From Urophycis tenuis (lineage: Eukaryota > Chordata > Actinopteri > Gadiformes > Phycidae): 64,000 bases of DNA. Location of the stretch: assembly GCA_036785325.1 (NCBI GenBank), contig JAXIVH010000045.1, positions 1,607,969 through 1,671,968 on the forward strand, written 5' to 3'. Within the stretch, counting starts at the first letter, position 1; each line of letters opens with the position of its first letter. Positions 11,601 through 21,737 of this stretch are shown here, one piece after another. Below the pieces are notes generated by a model. That model had not been told where the DNA came from. It did no database searches and saw only the letters and a list, made by a program, of their open reading frames with translations. Made by a program: the position numbers and the translations under genes.

Positions 11601-11985
11601 CAATGCACCCGACCCCAACGGTTCTTCCTGTGAGTGGTGGGCCCACAGAATAGAGAGGGGGGGGGTGCCACGTTGCTTTTTCGGGCTATGCCCGGCCGGG
11701 CTCCGTGGCAAACCCGGCCACCAGGCGCTCGCTGACGGGCCCCCCTTCTGGGCCTGGCTCCAGATGGGGGCCCCGGGCTTCCTCCGGGCAGGGTCTCTCC
11801 TCCTCTTAATTGTTCTTCCATTAGAGTCCTTTTGAACCATTCTTTGTCTGGCCCTTCGCCTGAGACCAATTTGCCATGGGAGACCCTACCAGGAGCACAA
11901 GGCTCCCGACAACACAGCCCTCAGGTTCATAAGGACACCCAAACCCCTCCACCACGGTAAGGTGATGGTTCTCGGAGGAGTTATA
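8618..11985 (-). mobile_element. Full-length Rex3-like LINE with perfect 12-bp target duplication
   Basis: GGTTATGACTAT flanks the element at 8606-8617 and 11986-11997 with no mismatch. On the minus strand the order is a short 5' leader (11985 to about 11870), one long ORF (11869-8639), and a short 3' end reading GGATAAGCGGTAGAAAG then GTGAGTGAGTGA. The 3' tail is a tetranucleotide repeat, not poly(A), as expected for RTE elements such as Rex3. The element is 3368 bp, typical of the family. Confidence 0.9.
8639..11869 (-). CDS. Rex3-like ORF: AP endonuclease plus reverse transcriptase, uninterrupted
   Basis: The frame is open for 1076 codons. The first codon is TTG; the first ATG is codon 17 (11821), which is the more likely start unless initiation lies elsewhere in the leader. 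Residues about 112-352 are an APE-type endonuclease, with GTWNVTSL at 113, LLGDFNAHVG at 246 and STDHHLVVSW at 342. Residues about 585-840 are the reverse transcriptase, with LRSGKAPGVDEI, CFVDLEKAYDRVP and the catalytic FADD at 815. The last 200 residues are basic (RWFGHLIRMP, RPRGRPRTRW). The protein would nick target DNA and copy its own RNA at the nick. No lesion is visible, so it may be competent or only recently inactivated. Confidence 0.9.
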   Translation of the reverse strand: MVSGEGPDKEWFKRTLMEEQLRGGETLPGGSPGPPSGARPRRGARQRAPGGRVCHGARPGIARKSNVAPPPSLFCGPTTHRKNRWGRVHCQMGGSEGQGPRRTRPGQQRLALGTWNVTSLWGKEPEVVREAERYQLDLVGLSSTHSLGSGTVLLDRGWTLFFSGVAQGARRRAGVGILTSPRLSAAMLEFTPVDERVASLRLRVMGGKTLTVVCAYAPNSSSEYPAFLETLNGVLQGAPVGDSIVLLGDFNAHVGNDGDTWRGVIGRNGLPDLNPSGRLLLDFCASHGLSITNTMFEHKVAHKCTWYQSTLGQRSMIDFVIVSSDLRPHVSDTRVKRGAELSTDHHLVVSWVRGWGKTRDRPGKPKRVVRVNWERLEEAPVRETFNSHLRRSFSGIPVEVGDIEPEWSMFKASIAEAAVGGCGLKVLGASRGGNPRTPWWTAVVREAVRLKKESFRDMLSQGTPEAVAVYRSARRAAASAVAEAKQRVWEEFGEAMGKDFRSAPKCFWRTVRHLRRGKRGTIQAVYSKDGTLLTSTEEVIGRWKEHFEELLNPTNAPSLVEAELEADGGSSSISLVEVTEVDKQLRSGKAPGVDEIRPEMLKALGVEGLSWMTRLFNIAWRSGTVPREWQTGVVVPLFKKGDQRVCANYRGITLLSLPGKVYSKVLERRVRPIVEPQIEEEQCGFRSGRGTTDQLFTLARILEGAWEYAHPVYMCFVDLEKAYDRVPREILWEVLREYGVRRALLRAIQSLYTQSESCVRVLGSKSDSFPVGVGLRQGCALSPILFVVFMDRISRRSRGEETLQVGGLGISSLLFADDVVLMASLACDLQHSLDRFAAECEAVGMRISTSKSEAMALSRKPVDCLLRVGNESLPQVKEFKYLGVLFTSEGRMEQEMGRRIGAAGAVLHSLYRTVVTKRELSQKAKLSIFRSIFVPTLTYGHEGWVMTERTRSRVQAAEMGFLRRVAGVSLRDRVRSSVIRERLGVEPLLLCVERSQLRWFGHLIRMPPGRLPMEVFRAQPAGKRPRGRPRTRWRDYISTLAWERLGIPQSELADVAREREVWGSLLELLPPRPDPG

Positions 11986-12199
11986 GGTTATGACTATGAA
12001 TAAGTGAAATACTGGAATTTGGGGCTACAGATATTACTATTTCCTTTGGACGTGTAATATAAGTCTGTCACAGGCTCATTTTTTTCCGTGCGCAAAAAAC
12101 TGATGGCTCAGCCGGCGAACTTTGGTGCGGTGATTTTATTTACAAAAACGAAACCCCAAAACCGGAACGCCAAGTGGAAGACAAAAATGGCCACAAAAT

Positions 12200-14654
12200 T
12201 AGGGTTGCACCGAATCCAGTATTCGGGTTCGGATTCGGCCGAATATTGGGCTTTTTTGAAGGGTTCGGGTTCTGCCGAACCTTGGCCTTTTTTTCCACCG
12301 AACCCGAATCCTACGCTTTCACTGCGCGCGCCACACTGGTCGACGTAATTATTTGTTTACAAAAAAAGTGGCGCGCTGGAATGCAGTTGCTATGCGAGAA
12401 AGTAAAAATGGAAGGAGCAAACTGAAAAAGTGTCGTTTGGCAGTTCTTTCACATAAAAGAAGGCGATTCAAGTCGAGCTATATGTTCAGTTTGCCATGCC
12501 GATTTGTCTCGAGGTGGAAAGGAACCTAAACAGTTCACAACATCCCCGCTGTTAAAGCATCTGCGTCTCAAACATCCGAGAGAATATGACTTGTGCACAA
12601 AGGAATCTACAGACAGCAGACAAAATCCAGCAACTTCAGGTACGACAAATGAAGGACAGTCACAGCTAAAAACGTGTGTTAGGCAGGCGACCATGAACAG
12701 CTTTGTCAGCCCTACACCGAACAAACAGTGGGCATCAGATCACACACGAGCCAAAGCCATTCATGCAGCAATTGGTAAAATGATAGCCATTGACTTGCAG
12801 CCCTATAGCATAGTGGAAGACACTGGATTCACCGAACTACTCCAACTGCTTGATCCACGTTACAAAATTCCGTCCAGGCGCTTTTTTGCTGACAAAATCA
12901 TCCCTGAAATGCATGAGTCTGTCACTTCTCGCATACGAGAACACGTTGCCGAAGCACAGGCTTTTTCATTTACAACCAACATATGGACTGGTGAGTACAC
13001 TACACAGTCCTACATCAGTGTGACCTCACATTGGATTGATGATGCTTTTAAGCGTTCACATGCGATGTGAAGCATTCCACCGCATTAAACATTGCAGAGG
13101 CACTGCAAGAAATTATCAGAGCGTGGGACATACCTGTCAACAAGTGTCATCTGGTCTTGAGGGATAATGCTGCAAACATGCGGAAAGCCATGTCCGATGC
13201 AGGGGTGCCAAGTGCTGGCTGTTTTGCGCACACGCTCCAGTTGTGCATCCACAACAGTCTTTTATCCCAACAAGGTGTCTCTGACATGATCACACTGGCC
13301 AGGAAAACTGTTGGCCACTTCAGGCACTCTTCAAGTGCCAAATCAAGGCTTTCTGCTCTTCAGCAGGAGTTAGGGCTGCCAAACCACCATTTAATCCAGG
13401 ACGTGTCAACACGATGGAATTCAACATACCTGATGTTTGATCGTTCAACAGAACAAAAACGTGCTATAAACATATACGTGTCCGAGACAGAGGGTATGCA
13501 ACATATCCATGCACAGACGTGGACTCTGATGGGGGATGTTCTCATGGTGCTCAGGCCCTTCGAAGAGTTGACTCGAGAAATAAGCTCAGAAAATGCGTGC
13601 ATATCCACTGTCCTGCCAGCTGTGATGATGTTGAAGCGCTATATCCACAACGAAACAGACGGGCAGGGAATCAAGCAGATGAAAACCCACTTGCTGAAAT
13701 CTCTGGAGGACAGGTTTGCGGGAAGCGAGCAAAATAGCCACTTAGTTGTGGCAACATGTCTGGATCCCAGATACAAGGCGAAATTTTGGGTGAGCGACAC
13801 AGAACAGTGTCGATCAAAGTTGCTTGTGCAGGAGGCTGTATCCCGTTTATCTGAATCGGAGCAAGGCGCATCTGCTAGGCCTACAGCAACTGAACAGCCT
13901 GAGGGGGAACAAGGCCCGACAGTTGGCACTAAACGGCACTGTTCAGGAATCTGGAGCGGCTGGGACGATCTGTACCGCAGCGATACTGAGTCAAGCACAT
14001 CGGCTGTTGACGTGGAGCACTTTTTTCAGCGAGCCCCTTATTCCTCTTAGAGAAGATCCTCTTCAGTGGTGGAAGACAAACCAGCAGCGATTTCCATTAC
14101 TGGTGAAAACAGCAAAAGTCTACCTCTGTGCGCCACCAACCTCTGTGCCCAGTGAAATACTTTTCAGTACTGCTGGGGACATTCGTTCCCACACTCGAAA
14201 CCGGCTGTCACCGCTTAATTCCGAGCGTCTTGTTTTCCTTAAAGGAAACGCTCATTTCATGTGAAAGGTTGGATGTAATATCCAGGAAATGTGTGTGGCT
14301 ACTGTTCTCATCATTGCCTATGATGTAAAAGAAAAAAAAAAACCTTAAATGTTCAATAATTCCGATTAAATGTTCAATAATTCATTTCAGTTAAGTCACA
14401 AAACATGTTCTGTTTGTTTTCTTTGTTGTTTTTTTTTTTTAGAAAAACACTTTATTTTGCTGAAAGTTGCCTATTTTTTCCCAGTGAAAATGAAACAAAA
14501 CGAAAAATACACTGATGTTGATGTTGTTTACTTCATTAATGTGTTTAGTGTTAATGGAGTAGGATTCGGTATTCGGGTTCGGATTCGGCAGAATCTTAAC
14601 CAGTGGATTCGGTATTCGGCAGAACCCTAAAAATCTGGATTCGGTGCATCCCTA
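12200..14654 (+). mobile_element. hAT DNA transposon with perfect 8-bp duplication
   Basis: The termini are TAGGGTTGCACCGAATCC on the left and the inverse of TAGGGATGCACCGAATCC on the right. CACAAAAT flanks the element exactly at 12192-12199 and 14655-14662. Subterminal TTCGG(G/T)TTCGG motifs occur inside both ends (12222-12310 and 14565-14645) and are probably transposase-binding sites. The size of 2455 bp and the single transposase fit an autonomous hAT that has since decayed. Confidence 0.92.
12408..14264 (+). pseudogene. hAT transposase (BED finger, RNase-H-like core, hATC), broken
   Basis: From ATG 12408 the frame meets TGA at 12423, then continues as a BED-type zinc finger (ICSVCHADL, then HLRLKH). 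It runs through a core with HWIDD to TGA 13068. A second frame from 13067 carries the middle of the protein (LRDNAANMRKAM, GCFAHTLQLCIH, VSTRWNST), up to about 14030. A third frame to 14264 carries the C-terminal hATC dimerisation motif (PPTSVPSEILFS, RLVFLKGN). So there is one nonsense codon and two frameshifts, the second beside a T run at 14022. The catalytic Asp of RDN and the hATC Trp and Glu residues are still recognisable. Confidence 0.88.
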
Positions 14655-14765
14655 CACAAAATACAAGTAAAAAAACACGGTATTTACATGAGTTGGACCC
14701 TTTTGACGAGCTTAAAACGCAGGTAGCATCACGGTTCAAGAGGCCCTAGCCCCTGTTGTTGCGGA

Positions 14766-15660
14766 ATGACGGGGCGTCACATTATCCCCCTCCTCCACGA
14801 GGTTGATGATGTGTGGCAACCTAAAGAGATAATCGGCTGCTACGCTGCTCCAGCCCGGCATGCAGCCACCGGAGCTCTAGGTGCAAGTGATAACCCGTGC
14901 CCAGACCAGGGCGGGGGTGACCTCTGTCCCAGGACAGGACAAGGGGCCGGATCCAGAACCCTTTTCAACCCTGGACTGCAGTTTGTTTGAGGGGGCCAAA
15001 AAGGCTTCCGAAAGACGCCAGCGGCGGTTTGAAAAGGGCCTGAAATCCCCGGAGCCGGACTATGAGGGGGGACGGACAAAGAACAGGTGGGAGGTGCCAG
15101 GGGACATTGGGGCCTTGCAACGGGAGGATGGGACTTTAAAGCCATTGTTTGCCAAGGTGGTTGGGGGGCTGGATATGAAAAAGGGGGATAAAGAAGGTTT
15201 TGTTGTCAATTCTGATGTTCTGTATGCGGTGGCAGATGGTGTCAAGCGCCTCGTGGTGTCAGTATCATGTCGGCAGATGATAATGCACCTGGCACACACA
15301 TTGCCTTGGGCGGGTCATCTTGGTCGCAACAAAACCTATCTGCGCATATCCTCCAGATTCTACTAGCCTTCCATGAATGCTGATGTCCAAATGTACTGCA
15401 AAACCTGTCCCGCCTGTCAGAAAACCTGTTATGTTATGTCTGTCAGACCAGGCCTACCTTCAACCTCTGCTGGTGATCTCCATCCCATGTAGGCGCGTAG
15501 CCATGGACATTGTTGGCCAGTTGGTGCGGAGCAGTGGGGGGCACCAGTACATTCTGGTGCTCTGTGATTATGCCACTCGGTTTCCAGAGGCTTTCCACTT
15601 GCACACTGTGACTGCCCCTGCTGTACTACGTTGTCTTCTCCAGCTGTTTTCCAGGGTGAC
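14766..15660 (+). pseudogene. Ty3/gypsy integrase fragment, decayed
   Basis: The frame from 14881 reads into an HHCC zinc-binding region: HLAHTLPWAGHLGRNKTY, then CKTCPACQK after an in-frame TAG that replaces the usual Trp near 15364. After a frameshift, the integrase core start is clear: AMDIVG, HQYILVLCDYATRFPEAF, ending at LLQLFSRV (15655). Protease, reverse transcriptase and the rest of the integrase are absent. The 15-base string GGAATGACGGGGCGT occurs just before (14763) and just after (15834) this block and may be a remnant of element termini. Confidence 0.75.
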
Positions 15661-15663
15661 ATT

Positions 15664-15723
15664 TGGTGTCAGAAGTGGGATCCGAACCCATGCCTCCAAA
15701 GAAGACTGCGACCTGAACGCAGC
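15664..15723 (-). pseudogene. Reverse copy of the 3' part of tRNA-Leu(CAG), CCA end included
   Basis: Read on the minus strand from 15723, this gives an anticodon stem-loop CTGCG-TTCAGGT-CGCAG (anticodon CAG), a long variable arm, a T arm GGGTTCGGATCCC, an acceptor 3' strand TTCTGACA, and CCA. The 5' half of the tRNA (D arm and 5' acceptor strand) is absent, so it is not a working tRNA gene. CCA is not encoded in eukaryotic tRNA genes, so the sequence was probably copied from a mature tRNA. On the plus strand TGGTGTCAG is a tRNA-Leu primer-binding-site sequence of LTR elements. Confidence 0.8.
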
Positions 15724-15867
15724 AGGTGAGTGTGTGCCTCTCTCTTGATTTCCGATGGGCTCCGCTGGAAGGGGGAGAGCGCTGCGTGCCCTCCCGGCAC
15801 CGGCTCTCTCCGAGCGCGAGCCCGTGTCGTCGTGGAATGACGGGGCGTTCAAAGGCGCTCCTTCACA

Positions 15868-16330
15868 AAGTCAAAGTCAAAGTAGCTTTATTGTCAATTC
15901 CTTCACATGGCAAGACATACAAAGGAATCGAGAGTACGTTTTTTCACCCTCCCACAATGAAACAGATAAAGTGCACAGGCACAACATGCAGGACAAGACA
16001 TTCCTAATACTAAAACTAAAGTAAACATTCCTTTAGATAAGACAAAAGGATAAAAAAGGCAATAAAAATAAATGCAATGTGCAATGTCAGAATCTACTCT
16101 TATATGAGGTAGGAACAGCAGCATAAGTAAGCATAAATAGATGCAATATTCACTACTGTTTGCAGTGCAAACAGTAGTGAGTATTGACAATGCAAAAAGA
16201 ACAGTACAGACAATGAGGAATTTACTGATGATGGAGATTTACTAGTAATACTGATAATAGTAATAGTAATTATAATAATAATAGTGCATAATAATTGTGC
16301 CTCATTGAAATCAATCATTTTGCTTTCACA
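15868..16330 (-). repeat. LINE 3' end with TTTGACT-repeat tail
   Basis: On the minus strand the block ends in AATAAAGCTACTTTGACT followed by further TTTGACT units at 15868-15886. This has the same design as the 3' end of the LINE fragment at 49125-50240 (an AATAAAG-type signal then short direct heptamers). No coding part is left. The family, Rex1/Babar or L2, is not resolved. Confidence 0.5.
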
Positions 16331-17027
16331 AGTAGGTTATTGGCTGCCTTGATTCATGTTGATTAAGATATTAAGGGTTAAGGGTTAATTAGTTGATTAG
16401 GTCTGGTGGAGATTGCACTCTTTAGTGCTTTTTGTTGGCCTGCAAACATAAAGTGCATTTGTATATTTACATATTCTCAGGCGAGTATACAGTTGCATAT
16501 ACAGTGGCGTAACAAGCCAACGACAGGCCCGTAAGCAGGATGATCAAGACGGGCCCATCCCCCTATGGGCTACAACGTGTAATGACGCAACGTCCACCAA
16601 TAGCCTACCATAGCTCATTAGGTCATATATTAGCCCACAGCATAATAGAAATGAGACGACTCACAAAAGTAAGCGCCCCAAAACAAATAAAAAAATGGTG
16701 ATGGCGGGAAAAGCATGAGAACAGTGCAAACTTCCCCTGAACCTGCAGTGGTGCATCTATTCTCAATAATGAGCATCTTCGTCAGCTCTTGCACTTGCAT
16801 TTGTGAAATGCGGTCTTTCAAACATGCACAGAATGACAACAATTGAATGGGAAAATCAGCAGTTATGTCATATATTGTAAAAATATTTGTAAAAATCCAG
16901 AAAGCCACTTATATGTTTGTACTCCTCCATTGCTATCGCTAACTAAAGTTCAACGTGTAATGGCTGCCAAGTGAGGTACGCACGCACATGTTCACTACCA
17001 TATCCCACAATCCCCAGTCGCAATGTA
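16331..17027. other. Unannotated stretch
   Basis: No coding potential is seen. A CAGTGGCGTAACAAG string at 16502 resembles a hAT terminus, but no partner end was found. Confidence 0.35.
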
Positions 17028-17075
17028 AAACTAGAGTTCAAAAATTCCCTCGAGGGAAATTTTGATAGTGCATGA

Positions 17076-17078
<3 letters not shown>

Positions 17079-17145
<67 letters not shown>
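17079..17145. repeat. (TG)n microsatellite
   Basis: An uninterrupted run of about 33 TG units, followed by CACTCAATGTTATGAATT. The same context follows the TG run at 19259-19287. Confidence 0.95.
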
Positions 17146-17146
<1 letters not shown>

Positions 17147-18579
17147 ACTCAATGTTATGAATTAAAATGACAGTTTTGCAAGCACCCACACACGCAAGCA
17201 CGCGCAATGTCTACAGAGACGTTGAGGTTAGGGTTAGTGTTAGGTTTACTTTACATTCACATTTAATTTGATTTGTGTCCGATGACGAGAGAGAGACGGA
17301 GAGAGATAGAGCACTTTGGTAGATAGACGTACAATAACAGAGAGCGAGCGCCGGTCTCGATAAAGCCGTTAATCAGCGAAATGAATCTTTATTTCCCGAT
17401 AGTTTCACAGCCGTTACATTCAGCAGGTAGACACGGCTGAACTGCACCGCCGTTAATCAGCGAAATGAATCGTTATTTCCCGATAGTTTCACAGCGGTTA
17501 CATTCAGCAGGTAGACACGGCTGAACTGCACCTATCTGAATCGCATTATCCAATGAAAAGTATTAGAGCTCTGTGCGTGAGCAAAACATCGCGTCTGTGT
17601 GTGTGTGTGTGTGTGTGTGTGCTGCGCGCGATCGATACAGGTCACTCACCCACACACGCAAGCACGCGAGGAATACACAACACAGCACTTCCCGCTTTTC
17701 AGCTGGGCCAAACCATTAGAACACCAGCACACCCCCTCCCCCCCTGGAGTTTGCATTGTCATGGTACGGACTACCAGTAACGAACCCATGACAAAGCCAT
17801 TTTCTGCCTCGGCACTGGTCTCACATTTGGGCTTATTCTGACAAAACGGTAGCTCCTACCAGAAAAACAGCAAGACCATCATCGCCGTAAGGACTTCCCG
17901 AACGATTTGGTGTTTCTACAATGTTTCTAGAGTAAATATTTCTGAGACACTCGCAAGTTTAAAACAGGGGTCCGTTCTGCTTTTCTCTGAAAATATTTGT
18001 ATTGGAGTCAATGAGGAGAAAACACCGACTGGCCGCACTTAGAGGCTGCTAATTCGAATTCTGTAAATCTCTCTGAGTTTTTAAACACATTGTGAGAGAC
18101 AGAACACGTATGTCTACAAAGTTGGAAAAAATCACGTGTGTACATTGTAAACTGTGGCCAGGAGCAGCGTGGAAAGAGATTTATTTTTTTATTTTTCTGG
18201 GGCTCTCTCCACTCTAGCTAGACTCTAACCCTAATAAGGGCATGCAATACACACCCATTCTAATCTCATCATTTCTCCAAAAATGATCATGGTCATTGAA
18301 CAGTGATTGATCAAAAAGTATATGACCTATCAAAACATGGAAATATACATAAAATACACAAGACTTTTGTCTACTGTTTAAAGTTTAAATGGAGTCTCTA
18401 GGTGAAAGTATGCAGGAGCAGCAGACAGCACCAAAAGTCTTTATTTTTTGACCTCCTCCCATGCATTCTCTATGGGAAAATATTCACAGTTTTTTGCCAA
18501 TAACGTCGTGAAAAATTAATATTATTTTAAGAAATTGAATAGCACACCGATCCCGATGAAGACGCACATTTTGATATAT

Positions 18580-18612
18580 CTAGTCCTACAACTCTTCGAG
18601 TTGTAGGACTAG
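18580..18612. repeat. Perfect hairpin, 15-bp arms, TTC loop
   Basis: CTAGTCCTACAACTC is followed by TTC and then its exact reverse complement. A 12-bp-arm version with a TTT loop sits at the equivalent place in copy 2 (20753-20779). Confidence 0.9.
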
Positions 18613-18780
18613 TAGCGAATCAAAATCCATCCGGAAGAGGAATAAATATAAGAAAAAATCCACAGGATAACAATAGTGCGCTCCACAGCTTTGCTGTAGG
18701 GCCAGTGCTCGGTGCGTTTGCCCCGTGCACTAACTAGAGTTCAAAAATTCCCTCGAGGGAAATTTTGATAGTGCACGGGT

Positions 18781-19255
18781 GACGCTACCGGAGTGTGAAC
18801 CTCTATCAGAGTCACAGCCGTTTGAGTAATGGTGCTGATCCCAAAAACAGCAGTCAACAAACTGAACGTCATGAAACAGTGAAATGTAAGGAACCCAACA
18901 TGTCCTGAACATTCGCCTCCAAACCCTATCTAATAGCAATAACATGTAATGAAACAGAATGCCAAAATGTCGCAATGCATTCTGGGAAACACTCCCCCAA
19001 CACGTTACAAAACACGCTACTATCCACGATTTCCTCAGGCAAGTACAACAACTTGAACTGATAATACAAGAAAACACAAAAGCATTAACCTAATTTACAC
19101 AAAATAGAAACAACATTTAATTTGATTTGTGTCCGATGACGAGAGAGACGCTAGATGGTAACCATGGCAACGGAGACTCGATATCTCACAGTTTATTTAT
19201 AAACGACAAGACAGACAGATCTCACTGCCCATCACTGATCAACTGCTGCGGTCGG

Positions 19256-19258
<3 letters not shown>
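18781..19258. other. Spacer between repeat copies
   Basis: Holds a partial third piece of the repeat at about 19108-19150 (TTTAATTTGATTTGTGTCCGATG) in otherwise unique sequence. No gene is seen. Confidence 0.4.
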
Positions 19259-19286
<28 letters not shown>

Positions 19287-19733
19287 CACTCATTGTTATG
19301 AATTAAAATGACAGTTTTGCAAGCACCCACACACGCAAGCACGCTCAATGTCGACAGAGACGTTGCGGTTAGGGTTAGTGTTAGGTTTACTTTACATTCA
19401 CATTTAATTTGATTTGTGTCCAATGACGAGAGAGAGACGGAGAGAGATAGAGCACTTTGGTAGAGAGACGTACAATAACAGAGAGCGAGCGCCTGTCTCG
19501 ATAAAGCCGTTGATCAGCAAAATGAATCGTTATTTCCCGATAGTTTCACAGCGGTTACATTCAGCAGGTAGACACGGCTGAACTGCACCGCCGTTAATCA
19601 GCGAAATGAATCGTTATTCCCCGATAGTTTCACAGCGGTTACATTCAGCAGGTAGACACGGCTGAACTGCACCTATCTGAATCGCATTATCCAATGAAAA
19701 GTATTAGAGCTCTGTGCGTGAGCAAGACATCGC

Positions 19734-19735
<2 letters not shown>

Positions 19736-19788
<53 letters not shown>
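19736..19788. repeat. (TG)n microsatellite
   Basis: About 26 TG units. The equivalent run in copy 1 (17598-17620) is much shorter. Confidence 0.95.
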
Positions 19789-19791
<3 letters not shown>

Positions 19792-20851
19792 CGCGCGATC
19801 GATACAGGTCACTCACCCACACACGCAAGCACGCGAGGAAAACACAACACAGCACTTCCTGCTTTTCAGCTGGGCCAAACCATTAGAACACCAGGCCCCC
19901 CCTGGAGTTTGCATTGTCATGGTACGGACTACCAGTAACGAACCCATAATAAAGCCATGTTCTGCCTCGGCACTGGTCTCACATTTGGGCTTATTCTGAC
20001 AAAACGGTAGCTCCTACCAGAAAAAAAGCAAGACCATCATCGCTGTAAGGACTTCTCGAACGATTTGGTGTTTCTACAATGTTTCTAGAGTAAATATTTC
20101 GGAGACACTCGCAAGTTTAAAACAGGGGTCCGTTCTGCTTTTCTCTGAAAATATGTGTATTGGAGTCAATGAGGCGCAGACACCGACTGGCCGCACTTAG
20201 AGGCTGCTAATTCGAATTCTGTAAATCTCTCCGATTTTTTAAATACATTGTGAGAGACAGAACACGTATGTCTACAAAGTAGGAAAAAATCACGTGTGTA
20301 CATTGTAAACTGTGGCCAGGAGCAGCGTGGAGAGAGATTTATTTTTTATTTTTCTGGGTCTCTCTCCACCTCTAGCCACACTCTAACCCTAATAAGGGCA
20401 CGCAATACACACCCATTGTAATCTCATCATTTCTCCAAAAATGATCATGGTCATTGAACAGTGATTGATCAAAAAGTATATGACCTATCAAAACATGGAA
20501 ATATACATAAAATACACAAGACTTGTGTCTACTGTTTAAAGTTGAAATGGAGTCTCTAGGTGAAAGTATGCAGGAGCTGCAGACAGCAGTAGGCAGCACC
20601 AAAAGTCTTTATTTTTTGACCTCCTCCCATGCATTCTCTATGGGAAAATATTCACAGTTTTTTGCAAATAACGTCGTGAAAAATGAATATTATTATGAGA
20701 AAAGTAATAGCACACCAATCCCGATGAAGACGCACATTTTGATGTATCATTTGTCCTACAACTCTTTGAGTTGTAGGACTCGTTTCGAATAAAAAAAAGC
20801 GAGGAAGAGGAATAATAAAGATAAGAAAAAATCCACAGGATAACAATAGTC

Positions 20852-20894
20852 CCGAGCACTGGCTCCACAGCTTTGCTGTAGGGCCAGTGCTCGG
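20852..20894. repeat. Hairpin, 20-bp arms (18 of 20 paired), TTT loop
   Basis: CCGAGCACTGGCTCCACAGC, TTT, then a near-exact reverse complement. Its shape resembles a pre-miRNA, but nothing shows that it is transcribed. Confidence 0.75.
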
Positions 20895-20975
20895 TGCGTT
20901 TGCCCCGTGCACTAATAAAGATAAGAAAAAATCCCCAGGATAACAATAGTGCTCGGGGCTTTGCCATTTGTAAAT

Positions 20976-21016
20976 GTGCTACTACAGTGGCAAAGCCATT
21001 GCCACTGTAGTAGCAC
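20976..21016. repeat. Perfect hairpin, 18-bp arms, AGCCA loop
   Basis: GTGCTACTACAGTGGCAA and its exact reverse complement, separated by 5 bases. A similar TCTACTACAACTG hairpin occurs at 55184-55217. Confidence 0.9.
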
Positions 21017-21273
21017 AGCCACTGTAGTTGCTGCTAGAGAATAGAATAAAATCGAATATTAACTATAGTAAGGAAGTTAGCAAGTAACTAGAGATGTTTG
21101 ATACCAATTTTGTCCGATACTGATCTCTTTTTTTATGGAATAAAATAAAAAAAATATGGAGGTCCAGACCTTGCTGACCTCATGCTACGGCTATGGTTGT
21201 ATCAATCCTTGCACATAAGGGACAACTAACTTAAAAAAACGGCTCCAGAGTAGGCTAAATTCCAAGTTAAGGC

Positions 21274-21462
21274 CCTTCCACACCAAGGCGGATTCGGATT
21301 GCGGAGCGGAAATGCAGGGAAAAAAAGCGAATGCGAAATTCCGCACGAAAATTCCGCACCTGCGTCCACACCAGGTGCGGTGCGTTTTTTTTTTTTAAAT
21401 ATTCCGCGTTCTATTCCGCACATCTTTCACGCCGTACTATAGGCCCGTCCACACCGGAGCGG
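21274..21462. promoter_or_regulatory. Left subterminal TCCACACC repeats of Harbinger
   Basis: The motif (G/T)TCCACACC(A/G) occurs three times: at the very end (about 21277), about 21364, and about 21447 within AGGCCCGTCCACACCGG. Three inverted counterparts lie at the right end (about 31222, 31294 and 31483). The symmetry suggests transposase or Myb-protein binding sites. Function is inferred. Confidence 0.6.
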
Positions 21463-21737
21463 AATTTCGCAGCGAATATTCGCAGCGAAATTCGCAAATT
21501 AACAAACGCACGTATTCTAATTACTCTGTGCACACCTAAAAGCGAAAATCCGCTGCGGAATCCGCTGCGGAAAAAATAACAAATCTGTCTGTTTTGACAG
21601 CGAATTTCACAAGCGAAAAAGAGGATGGGACCAATCAGACAACGACTTGGCTGTGCTCTACTGTGACATCAGCAACACTGACACTTCGAAGGAGCTCACA
21701 GAAAACATACAATAGCAGTACTAAACACTAGATAAAA

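Larger units (their letters stand above)
17028..18780. repeat. Unclassified ~2.1-kb repeat unit, copy 1
   Basis: The unit starts with AACTAGAGTTCAAAAATTCC and a near-palindrome centred on CTCGAG. It continues through a TG microsatellite (17079-17145), a conserved body and a tandem pair of ~84-bp repeats at 17364-17532 (GCCGTTAATCAGCGAAATGA start). It ends with the hairpin at 18580-18612 and the CAGCTTTGCTGTAGGGCC block. The body is repeated nearly base for base at 19288-20830. No long ORF and no transposase or polymerase motif was recognised. Confidence 0.7.
19259..20900. repeat. Unclassified ~2.1-kb repeat unit, copy 2
   Basis: Begins with a TG run (19259-19287) followed by the body shared with copy 1. 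It includes the pair of ~84-bp tandem repeats at 19506-19674, a longer TG run (19736-19788) and the hairpin at 20753-20779. Differences from copy 1 are scattered substitutions and microsatellite length. Copy 2 has an extra hairpin (20852-20894) at the CAGCTTTGCTGTAGGGCC block, where copy 1 has only one arm. Confidence 0.7.

Noticed and set aside
15664..15723. Functional tRNA-Leu gene
   Set aside because: The D arm and 5' acceptor strand are missing and CCA is encoded, so it is a reverse-transcribed fragment.
16943..17152. Short open frames rich in His-Thr or Cys-Val repeats at the TG runs
   Set aside because: They are translations of (TG)n microsatellites.
17364..17532. CRISPR-like repeat pair in the 84-bp tandem repeats
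   Set aside because: There are only two adjacent copies and no spacers, in a eukaryotic context. It is a simple tandem duplication.
20852..20894. miRNA precursor
   Set aside because: The fold is suitable, but it is one of several hairpins of a repeat family and nothing in the sequence shows processing or conservation.
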